Source: Cellulomonas sp. (lineage in GTDB: Bacteria; Actinomycetota; Actinomycetes; Actinomycetales; Cellulomonadaceae). Taken from it: a DNA stretch of 64,000 bases. Positions 24,250-30,694 of the stretch are shown piece by piece. The position numbers were made by a program, and so were the translations under genes. Position 1 is the first letter of the stretch; every line of letters starts with the position of its first letter. The stretch lies in the NCBI RefSeq assembly GCF_015234515.1, contig NZ_JADGMY010000001.1:1-64000 (forward strand), written 5' to 3'. The notes beneath the pieces are model-generated. The model did not search any database, was not told the origin of the DNA, and saw only the letters and a program-made list of their open reading frames with translations.

Positions 24250-25230
24250 TCAGCCGCGACCGTCCGCGGCGTCCGTGAGGACGTCGACGATCCGCCGGAC
24301 GCTCGACGACAGCCCCCAGCGCTGTGCCAGGGCCACGAGCGCGTCCGGGTCGGCCGGCACGGCGGGCAGCCGGTCGTCCACGTCCGCGACCGGGGCGTCG
24401 GGCGCCACGGTGACGACGCGCGGCGCGACCGCCAGGTAGTCGGCGGCCTCGGTGAGGCGCGTGCGCTGCGTGGCGGTCAGCCCCTTGTCCCCCGCGTCGC
24501 GCGCCGCCAGCACACCCTCGAGGGAGCCGTAGCGCCGCAGCAGCGCCGCGGCTGTCTTCTCCCCGATGCCCGGCACGCCCGGCAGGCCGTCGCTCGGGTC
24601 GCCGCGCAGGACCGCCATGTCGGCGTACGCACGCCCGGTGGGCACCGCGTAGCGCTCGACGAGGACGCCCTGGTCGACGACCAGCATGTCCTTCACGCCC
24701 TTGACGGGGTACAGGACCCGCACCGGCACGTCGTCGTCGACGAGCTGGAAGAGGTCGCGGTCGCCGGTCACGACGTCGACCGCGTCGCGCGCGCCCGCCG
24801 GACGAGCGGCCTCGCGCGCGACGAGCGTGCCGATGACGTCGTCCGCCTCGTACCCCGGCGCCCCCAGCCGCGGGATGCCGAGGGCGGCGAGCACCTCGAC
24901 GATGACCGGCACCTGCGCGCTCAGCGCGTCGGGCACCTCCTCCTCGCCCGTCGTGCCGGGGACCTCGCGCGCGACCCGGTGCGCCTTGTACGACGGCACC
25001 GCCTCGACGCGGAACGCGGGACGCCAGTCGTCGTCCCAGCACGCGACGAGGCGCGTGGGATGCCGGTCGGCGACGAGCCGGGCGATCATCTCGAGCAGCC
25101 CGCGCACCGCGTTGACCGGTGTGCCGTCGGGCGCGCGCACGGACTCCGGCACCCCGAAGAACGCCCGGAAGTACAGCGACGCGGAGTCGAGCAGCAGCAG
25201 ACGCCCGGCAGGGCCGGCGGTGGCGGTCAT
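24250..25230 (-). CDS. 5'-3' exonuclease (PolA N-domain-like, stand-alone)
   Basis: 326 residues, the size of stand-alone actinobacterial 5'-3' exonucleases. It carries the metal-binding acidic motifs of the FEN/PolA nuclease family: LLLLDSASLYFRAFFG, the AWDDDWR region, GYEADDVIGTLVA and VTGDRDLFQLV. A helix-hairpin-helix-3 region follows: LRGDPSDGLPGVPGIGEKTAAALL. It should remove RNA primers or flaps from 5' ends and may act with, or in place of, the nuclease part of DNA polymerase I. The ATG lies 6 bases after TAGCGT on the minus strand. No polymerase domain is attached. Confidence 0.93.
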   Translation of the reverse strand: MTATAGPAGRLLLLDSASLYFRAFFGVPESVRAPDGTPVNAVRGLLEMIARLVADRHPTRLVACWDDDWRPAFRVEAVPSYKAHRVAREVPGTTGEEEVPDALSAQVPVIVEVLAALGIPRLGAPGYEADDVIGTLVAREAARPAGARDAVDVVTGDRDLFQLVDDDVPVRVLYPVKGVKDMLVVDQGVLVERYAVPTGRAYADMAVLRGDPSDGLPGVPGIGEKTAAALLRRYGSLEGVLAARDAGDKGLTATQRTRLTEAADYLAVAPRVVTVAPDAPVADVDDRLPAVPADPDALVALAQRWGLSSSVRRIVDVLTDAADGRG

Positions 25231-25236
25231 GGGGGC

Positions 25237-25242
25237 ACGCTA
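25237..25242 (-). promoter_or_regulatory. Putative -10 element TAGCGT (leaderless) of the exonuclease
   Basis: TAGCGT on the minus strand, 6 bases before the ATG at 25230. Confidence 0.45.
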
Positions 25243-25291
25243 CCGACAGCCGCCCACACCCGACCCGCACCCGCCGGTGCGTGACGCGCGA

Positions 25292-25324
25292 AGCCGGGTG
25301 GTGCCCCTCCGGCACCACCCGGCT
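25292..25324 (-). terminator. Hairpin after the sigma-factor operon
   Basis: AGCCGGGTGGTGCC pairs perfectly over 14 bp with GGCACCACCCGGCT around the loop CCTCC. It sits about 50 bases downstream of the membrane-protein stop at 25374. Confidence 0.6.
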
Positions 25325-25334
25325 GCGCCGGTGC

Positions 25335-25353
25335 GCGAGCCCCTCCGGCTCGC
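25335..25353 (-). terminator. Second tandem hairpin with the same loop
   Basis: GCGAGCC-CCTCC-GGCTCGC is a perfect 7-bp stem with the same 5-base loop as the hairpin at 25292-25324. Together they form a tandem terminator. Confidence 0.5.
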
Positions 25354-25373
25354 CGTCCTGTGCGACCCGCGCG

Positions 25374-26831
25374 TCAGGCCGGGCCGAGGTCGAGCTGGTC
25401 CTCCACCACGGCGATCACGCTCCACGTGCCGCCGTCCGCGGCCGTCAGCTCCCACGCCGGCACGAGCAGGGTGGCGCCCGTCGGCGTCGTCAGCAGCGTG
25501 ACGCCCAGGCGCGCGCCCGTGATCGTGACGTCCTGCACGGGCCACGCGACCGGGTCCCCCGGCGCCGGGACGGGAGGCACCGTCGGCTCGTCGACCGGCT
25601 GCTGCTCCGTCGTCACGGTGTCGTCGGCGGCGGCCCTCGCCAGCGGCATCATCCCGCCGTACGAGGCGCCGAACCGCGGGTCGTTGAGCCGCTCGACCGC
25701 CTCGTCCGCGCTGACGTGGTCGTACGTGCCGAGCTCGACGAGGGTCGCGAGGGGGCCCGACACGGACTGCACCCCGGTGCCCGCGAGCTGCACGGACCAG
25801 CCGACGCCGGTCTGCGTGCCGTCGACCACCTGGGCCCCCGTGACGCTCACGAGCCCGGGCACCCCGGTGTCGTCGGAGACCGTGAGCTCGTACCCCGCGG
25901 CGTCGACCCCCAGGCGCCCCATCAGGTCGCGCGCCTTGGCCACCGCCGCATCCCCCGTGGGGGTGGAGGACGGGTCGCACACGCTGGGATCCGCAGGCGC
26001 AGGCTCCCCGGGCGCGACGGGCCCGTCGGGCGCGGGCAGCGGCTCCACGGCGACGCCCGGCTCGATCGTGCCCCGGTCGGCCGCCCCTTCGCCGCTCGTG
26101 CACACCGACGGGTCCCACGCGCGGTCGTAGAACCACATGCTCGCCTGGCCGTCGACACCGACCTGCACGGTGGCGGACAGGCCGTCGTTGGTCCCGACGA
26201 CCCACTGGCCCCACTCCTGGCGCGGCTCACCGGGCACGCCGAGCACCTCGGCGACACGCGCCGCCGTCCCGGCCGTCGCCGCGGACGTCGCGTCGAAGGC
26301 CCACGCCCGGCCGGAGCCGGCAGGCCCGTCGAGCCCGCTGCCGCTGAACACCGTCCGGCCGCCGAACCACCCGGGCGCGACCATGCTGCGCGAGTCGGCC
26401 GCCGCCATCTCCGGCACGGCACCGGCACCGCCGCCCGCACCCTGCAGGGCGATCGGCGGTGCGGCCGGGTCCTGGGTCCCCGAGGCGCCGACCGCGTAGC
26501 CGCCACCGCCGACGAGCGCGACCCCGGCCGCGACCGCGGCGACCTGCAGCCACCGCGCGGCCGGTCGGCGCCGTGCACGCGCCGCAGCCAGCTCGTCGGC
26601 CACCGGCTCGACCGCCGGCGCGACCGCCCCGAGAGGTACGCCCGTCGCGTCGGCGAGGCGCGCGCGCAGCCGGGCGGCGTCGGGCACGGCACCGGCAGCG
26701 GGGTCGGCGGCGCGCACGCGGGCCACGGCGTCGTCGCTCGCGGCGTCGTGGCTCGTGCCGGCGACGGGCGAGCCGTCCGCCGGCGTGCCGTCGGCGGGCG
26801 TGCCGTCGTGGGGGTCGCGCGTGTCGTCCAT
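25374..26831 (-). CDS. Membrane protein downstream of ECF sigma factor (putative anti-sigma or sigma-regulated protein)
   Basis: 485 residues; the ATG has AGGAGG 6 bases upstream. A cytoplasmic N-terminus of about 94 residues contains DAVARVRAADPAAGAVPDAARLRARL, then one transmembrane helix at about 95-116 (LQVAAVAAGVALVGGGGYAVGA). A large extracytoplasmic domain of about 365 residues follows, with several cysteines (SVCTSGEG, PSVCDPSS). No zinc-binding anti-sigma motif (HxxxCxxC) is present. The gene lies directly behind the ECF sigma gene in the same orientation. That arrangement often marks an anti-sigma partner, but the cytoplasmic part is not a recognised anti-sigma domain. Confidence 0.75.
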   Translation of the reverse strand: MDDTRDPHDGTPADGTPADGSPVAGTSHDAASDDAVARVRAADPAAGAVPDAARLRARLADATGVPLGAVAPAVEPVADELAAARARRRPAARWLQVAAVAAGVALVGGGGYAVGASGTQDPAAPPIALQGAGGGAGAVPEMAAADSRSMVAPGWFGGRTVFSGSGLDGPAGSGRAWAFDATSAATAGTAARVAEVLGVPGEPRQEWGQWVVGTNDGLSATVQVGVDGQASMWFYDRAWDPSVCTSGEGAADRGTIEPGVAVEPLPAPDGPVAPGEPAPADPSVCDPSSTPTGDAAVAKARDLMGRLGVDAAGYELTVSDDTGVPGLVSVTGAQVVDGTQTGVGWSVQLAGTGVQSVSGPLATLVELGTYDHVSADEAVERLNDPRFGASYGGMMPLARAAADDTVTTEQQPVDEPTVPPVPAPGDPVAWPVQDVTITGARLGVTLLTTPTGATLLVPAWELTAADGGTWSVIAVVEDQLDLGPA

Positions 26832-26947
26832 GAGGTCCTCCTGAGGGCGTTCGGGCCCGATCTGTCTCTGCCCCGTCTGTGTGCCGAGCGGGCCGCGTCT
26901 TGCAGCTCGCTCGGGCACCGCACCACGGGCTGTGCCGCACGGGTGCG

Positions 26948-27643
26948 TCAGGGGGTGACGCCGACCTCGTCGAACGCCACGCGCAGCCGCGACCGTGCGC
27001 GGGACAGCGCCGCGTCCGCGCCGCCACGTCCGACGCCGAGCGCCGCCGCGAGCGCGTCGCCGGCCAGGCCCTCCCACGCGTGCAGCAGCAGGACCTCACG
27101 GTCACGCGCCGACATCCCGGCCAGCACGGTCCGCACCGTGTCGTCGCGCACGGCCCGCAGCGCGGGGTCGTCGCCGTCGACCCGCTCCGGCACGTCCGCG
27201 ACCAGCACGGGTCGGCTCTTGCGCCGGTGGTTCGCGACGACGTAGGCGGCGGTCCGGTACAGCCACGGCAGCTCGGCGCCCTCGGGCACGTCCTGGCGGC
27301 GGCGCCACGCGACGGTCAGGACGTCGGCCGTGAGGTCCTCGACGTCCGAGGGCCCGACCCGGCGCACGACGTACCGGTGCACCGCGGTCGCGTGGTCGTC
27401 CACGAGCCGCTCGAACCACACCGCGTCGCGCGGCCCGGCGGGCGGACGCTCGCCGGCGGGCTCGTCCTCGGGCGCACCCGCGGCTGCTCGGTCGTCGGTG
27501 TCGTGCTCAGGGTGCGCGGGCACTGCGGCTCCCGGGTCGGCGGACGGGCGTGCGGGCAGGACGGTGCGGACACCGCCCTCATCCCCCTGGTGTCGCGGGC
27601 GCGGTGGATCTTGCACGCCCCCGTGCACCGGTTCGTCCCGCAC
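26948..27643 (-). CDS. ECF-type RNA polymerase sigma factor
   Basis: Up to 231 residues. Sigma region 2 is seen in WFERLVDDHATAVHRYVVRRVG followed by DVEDLTADVLTVAWRR. Region 4 is seen in MSARDREVLLLHAWEGLAGD followed by ALGVGRGGADAALSRARSRL, including the helix-turn-helix. The protein should direct RNA polymerase to a set of stress or envelope promoters. The start is uncertain: GTG codons at 27643, 27628 and 27616 are in frame, and the first 65 residues before region 2 are low-complexity. It is followed by the membrane-protein gene and preceded by the MinD-like gene on the same strand, 57 bases apart. Confidence 0.88.
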   Translation of the reverse strand: MRDEPVHGGVQDPPRPRHQGDEGGVRTVLPARPSADPGAAVPAHPEHDTDDRAAAGAPEDEPAGERPPAGPRDAVWFERLVDDHATAVHRYVVRRVGPSDVEDLTADVLTVAWRRRQDVPEGAELPWLYRTAAYVVANHRRKSRPVLVADVPERVDGDDPALRAVRDDTVRTVLAGMSARDREVLLLHAWEGLAGDALAAALGVGRGGADAALSRARSRLRVAFDEVGVTP

Positions 27644-27700
27644 GTCGGTGCATCGTCACCGCGTCGTCACCGCGTCGTGGCGACGCCGCGCCGTCGCCCC

Positions 27701-29320
27701 TCAGAGCCCGTCGGCGACGATCGCGGTGGCCCGCAGCCAGGCGTCACGCGTCGCCGGACGCAGCTGCCCGTGGTCGATCGGCCCGCCGGTGACCAGCGCC
27801 TTGTCGTGCGGCACCTCGACGACGGCCCGCGTCAGCGCACCGAAGTGCGAGCGCAGCCGCTGCCGCAGGTCCTTGTCGACCTTCGGCTCGGGGAACGACA
27901 GGATCGTGACGGCCTGCCGCACCAGCTCGTCCTGGCCCGTGGCCCGCAGCGCGTCGAGCGCCCACGCGGCCGACTGGGCGGTGTCCTCGCGCAGCGTCGA
28001 GACGACGACGAGCTGGTCGGCCGACTGCACCGCGGCCTGCCAGTTCGAGGCGCGCATGTTGTTGCCCGTGTCGACGACGAGCACGCGGTAGAACTGCGTC
28101 AGCACGTCGTGCAGCGACCGGTACGACGCCGCGTCGACGCTCTCGATGGACGCCGCGTTCTCGTCGGACGCGAGCACGTCGAACTGCTCGTCCTGCTGCG
28201 TGCGGACGTAGGAGTCCAGGTCCCCGATCCGCAGCGTGCCGCGCTGCGTGAGGTTCGGCAGCGCGTGCAGCAGGTCGACCGCGGTGCGCTGGTGGTCGGC
28301 GTGCGACGAGCGCCAGCCCAGCGTGCCGCGCGTCTCGTTGTTGTCCCACGCGAGGGTGTACCCGCCCCGTGCCAGGCCGAACGTCGAGGCGAGCAGCATC
28401 GTCGCGGTCGTCTTGTGGGCACCGCCCTTGGGGTTGACCACGACGACCGTGCGCGGCCCGTCGAACGTGCGGCGGATCGCGTCCACCTGGGAGCGGCGCG
28501 CGCGCTCGGCGGTGCCGGGACGCGGCTTGACGGCCCCGAACGTCAGGCGACGCACCGTGCGCTGCCAGCCCTGCTCCGCCGGGCCCTCGTGCGCGGGATG
28601 GCGGGCGGCCAGCAGGTCGTCGAGAGTCGGGAGCGAGCCGGTGTCCGCCCGACGCTCGGCGCGGGTCTCGCCGCGCGCCTCGCCTCGGGACTGTGCGGTG
28701 GGCGCGGCGGCCACGGGCCCGGGTGCGACGGACGGCTGCGCCGGCGGCACCGGGGCGGCATCGGGGACCGTGGGCGTCGACCCGCTGGGCAGCGCTGCGG
28801 CCGGGACGGCGGACGTCGCGCCCGTGGGCGCACCGTCCGTGGGCGCACCGTCCGTCGGCACGACGGGCGTCGGCGCGGAGAGCGCCTCGGCCTGGGACCA
28901 CGCGGCGTCGACGACCGGCACAGGCGCGCTCAGCGCCGCCAGGTCGGTCTCGTCGGCCTCGTCGACACGGCCGTCGGGGTGGATGAGCAGCGCCCACAGC
29001 CCGTCGGGGTCGCGCACCTCGACCGGCAGCGGGCGTCCGGCCTGCGCTGCGAGCGCCGCGATCCGACCCGTGATGGCCGCACCCGCCTCCGCGAGGTCGG
29101 CCATCGCGATGCTCTCGCGGACGCCGTCGACGCTGATCTCCCCGGTGCCGTCGTCACGGACCTCCGCGGAGATCTGCGGCAGGTGCACCGGCGCGTCCGG
29201 TCCCTGCGGCGCCGCGGCGACGGGTCCCGTCGCCGGCGCGGCCGCCCCCACCGCCGTCGCCTCGACCTCACCGGTCGAGGTGCTCGGCTCCATCGCCACG
29301 TTGCCGCCCTTGCGCGTCAT
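27701..29320 (-). CDS. MinD/ParA-like ATPase with KGGxHKTT P-loop
   Basis: 539 residues. Residues 1-125 hold a small alpha/beta domain (EISVDGVRESIAMADLAEAG, VEVRDPDGLWALLIHPDGRVDE). A Pro/Thr/Ala linker with a short PTDGAPTDGAPT repeat follows. The ATPase core is at about 290-535: the deviant Walker A NPKGGAHKTTATML at 297-310 has His where MinD/ParA usually has Gly, but the signature and P-loop lysines remain. WDNNETRGTLGWRS and VLVVDTGNNMRASNW are the switch regions. The layout resembles EspI-like ATPases near type VII secretion loci, but no secretion gene is nearby. The ATG has GGGAG upstream. The role is probably spatial organisation or regulation; this is inference. Confidence 0.82.
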   Translation of the reverse strand: MTRKGGNVAMEPSTSTGEVEATAVGAAAPATGPVAAAPQGPDAPVHLPQISAEVRDDGTGEISVDGVRESIAMADLAEAGAAITGRIAALAAQAGRPLPVEVRDPDGLWALLIHPDGRVDEADETDLAALSAPVPVVDAAWSQAEALSAPTPVVPTDGAPTDGAPTGATSAVPAAALPSGSTPTVPDAAPVPPAQPSVAPGPVAAAPTAQSRGEARGETRAERRADTGSLPTLDDLLAARHPAHEGPAEQGWQRTVRRLTFGAVKPRPGTAERARRSQVDAIRRTFDGPRTVVVVNPKGGAHKTTATMLLASTFGLARGGYTLAWDNNETRGTLGWRSSHADHQRTAVDLLHALPNLTQRGTLRIGDLDSYVRTQQDEQFDVLASDENAASIESVDAASYRSLHDVLTQFYRVLVVDTGNNMRASNWQAAVQSADQLVVVSTLREDTAQSAAWALDALRATGQDELVRQAVTILSFPEPKVDKDLRQRLRSHFGALTRAVVEVPHDKALVTGGPIDHGQLRPATRDAWLRATAIVADGL

Positions 29321-29484
29321 CTCTGCTCCCTACGTCCTGCCCGGCGCGCGACCACCGTCACCGGCACCCCGCAGGCGCGAGCACGCCACATCCCGGACGA
29401 ACGTATCGCCAGTCCAGCATGTGCGCACAACGGACGGGAGCAGCGTCGTGCCGCGAGCACCTGCAGCCCGGCCGCCCGCGGCCG

Positions 29485-29925
29485 TCACGCGTCGGTGTCG
29501 ACCTCGAACCACACGGTCGTGCCGCCGCCGGGCGTCTGCGCCGAGCCCCACGCGGTCGACAGCGCGTCGACGAGCGCCATGCCGCGTCCGCTGGGCTCGG
29601 TCGGCCCGGGATGGCGGACCCGCGGGACACCCCCGCCGCGGTCGGTGACGGCCACGCGCACGACGGACCCGTCGACGCGCACCGCGACCCGCACCGGCTC
29701 ACCGGCGGGGCCGTGCACGACCGCGTTGGACACCAGCTCACCCGCGAGCAGCTCGATGACCTGGTTCGACGCGCCTCCGACGCCCGCGTCGGCGACCGCG
29801 CGCATCACCCAGTGCCGCGCCTGCCGGGGTGCGCTGCGCTCGGCGGTCAGGACCACCTCGTCATCGAGCAGGGGCGGGGGTGTGCCACGGCGGCTGCGAA
29901 GGTCCCGGACTTCTCCCACGGTCAC
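29485..29925 (-). CDS. ATP-binding anti-sigma-type regulatory kinase (HATPase_c)
   Basis: 146 residues of the serine-kinase/anti-sigma (SpoIIAB/RsbW-like) family common in actinobacteria. The ATP site has the N-box ELVSNAVVHG, G1 DRGGGVPRV and G2 GRGMALVDALS; APRQARHWVMRAV is the usual first helix. Such proteins bind or phosphorylate anti-anti-sigma partners to control SigB/SigF-type factors. No partner is adjacent, though an ECF sigma gene lies 1.8 kb downstream on the same strand. The GTG at 29925 is the best start seen; a second GTG is two codons later. Confidence 0.85.
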   Translation of the reverse strand: MTVGEVRDLRSRRGTPPPLLDDEVVLTAERSAPRQARHWVMRAVADAGVGGASNQVIELLAGELVSNAVVHGPAGEPVRVAVRVDGSVVRVAVTDRGGGVPRVRHPGPTEPSGRGMALVDALSTAWGSAQTPGGGTTVWFEVDTDA

Positions 29926-30002
29926 CAGCGTGCCTGACGCGCGCGCGTCCTGCCGCCCGGACCACGACCCGGACACCCGACCGGGACGCACGACCCGGAC
30001 GC

Positions 30003-30236
30003 CTACGGGGTGCGCGCCGGGGGGATCCAGCCCTGCGGCGGCATGCAGATCCACAGGATCGCGTAGATGAGGAACGGGCTCCCCGGCAGCACGAGCAGCA
30101 GGAGCAGCACGAGGCGCACGATCCAGGTGTCGATCCCGAGCCTCGCCGCCACGCCCGCGCACACGCCGGCCAGCCAGCGCCCGGTCTGCGGCCGTGACAG
30201 CCCTGCACGTGCGAACGTCTCGCGTACCGAGTCCAT
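30003..30236 (-). CDS. PspC domain membrane protein
   Basis: 77 residues; the ATG follows AAGGAGGA. RPQTGRWLAGVCAGVAARLGIDTWIVRLVLLLLLVLPGSPFLIYAILWICMPP is the full PspC domain: a GVCAGVAxxLG turn, then two membrane segments ending in IxMP. PspC-type proteins sit in the cytoplasmic membrane and take part in envelope-stress sensing, often beside LuxR-type regulators or histidine kinases. Upstream is a 20-bp perfect palindrome, and a LuxR-type regulator is divergently encoded. A LiaF-like gene lies 7.5 kb away. Confidence 0.92.
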   Translation of the reverse strand: MDSVRETFARAGLSRPQTGRWLAGVCAGVAARLGIDTWIVRLVLLLLLVLPGSPFLIYAILWICMPPQGWIPPARTP

Positions 30237-30330
30237 CCGTCCTCCTTGCTCGTCGTTGGGACGATTGTGAACGTCGGCCGAGGCCCGCGCCTCCGGGGCG
30301 GCCCCCCATCCGCCCCTGACCCGACCCCGA

Positions 30331-30350
30331 GGTCTGAGGTACCTCAGACC
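30331..30350. promoter_or_regulatory. 20-bp perfect palindrome between pspC and the LuxR/AAA operon
   Basis: GGTCTGAGGTACCTCAGACC is perfectly self-complementary. It lies in the 245-base divergent intergenic region, about 95 bases upstream of the pspC start and 132 bases upstream of the small gene at 30482. A dimeric regulator operator is the most likely reading. No other gene is supported in this intergenic region. Confidence 0.55.
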
Positions 30351-30481
30351 CCGGCCCGGCGCCGAGCGTGGGCGGGTGACCGATGTGCCGGCCCGGGCCT
30401 CAGGACGAACGTGGACGTCGTGCCGGGGAAGGTCCGCGACCGGCACGGCGTCCACGCCGCGCGGGCCGTGGAGGAGGAGCC

Positions 30482-30694
30482 ATGGGCACGGAGCTGTGGG
30501 GCCCGGCGCTCGACGCCGAGATCGCGTACCGCAGGGAGTCCCTCGTCGAGGGCCTGCGCCGGGCACGGGGGCGGCGGCCGTCACGCGACGTCCCCGCGCG
30601 GGCGGGGCACCCGTCCGACGACGCGTCGGCCGCCGGCCACCCGCGACGTCGGTGGTGGCTGGTTGGATCAGGGACGTGGCACGTGGCCCGATGA
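30482..30694 (+). CDS. Small basic protein translationally coupled to the LuxR/AAA regulator
   Basis: 70 residues; the ATG at 30482 follows a strong GAGGAGGAG site. The N-terminal half (MGTELWGPALDAEIAYRRESL) is acidic/helical. The rest is Arg-rich ([23 protein letters not shown]) and ends at the TGA that overlaps the next start in ATGA (30691-30694). No family is recognised, but small proteins with an A-E-I-A-Y-R-R-E-x-L helix and an Arg-rich tail are frequent in actinobacteria. The 4-base overlap and good ribosome site argue for a real gene whose translation drives that of the regulator. Confidence 0.65.
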   Translation: MGTELWGPALDAEIAYRRESLVEGLRRARGRRPSRDVPARAGHPSDDASAAGHPRRRWWLVGSGTWHVAR

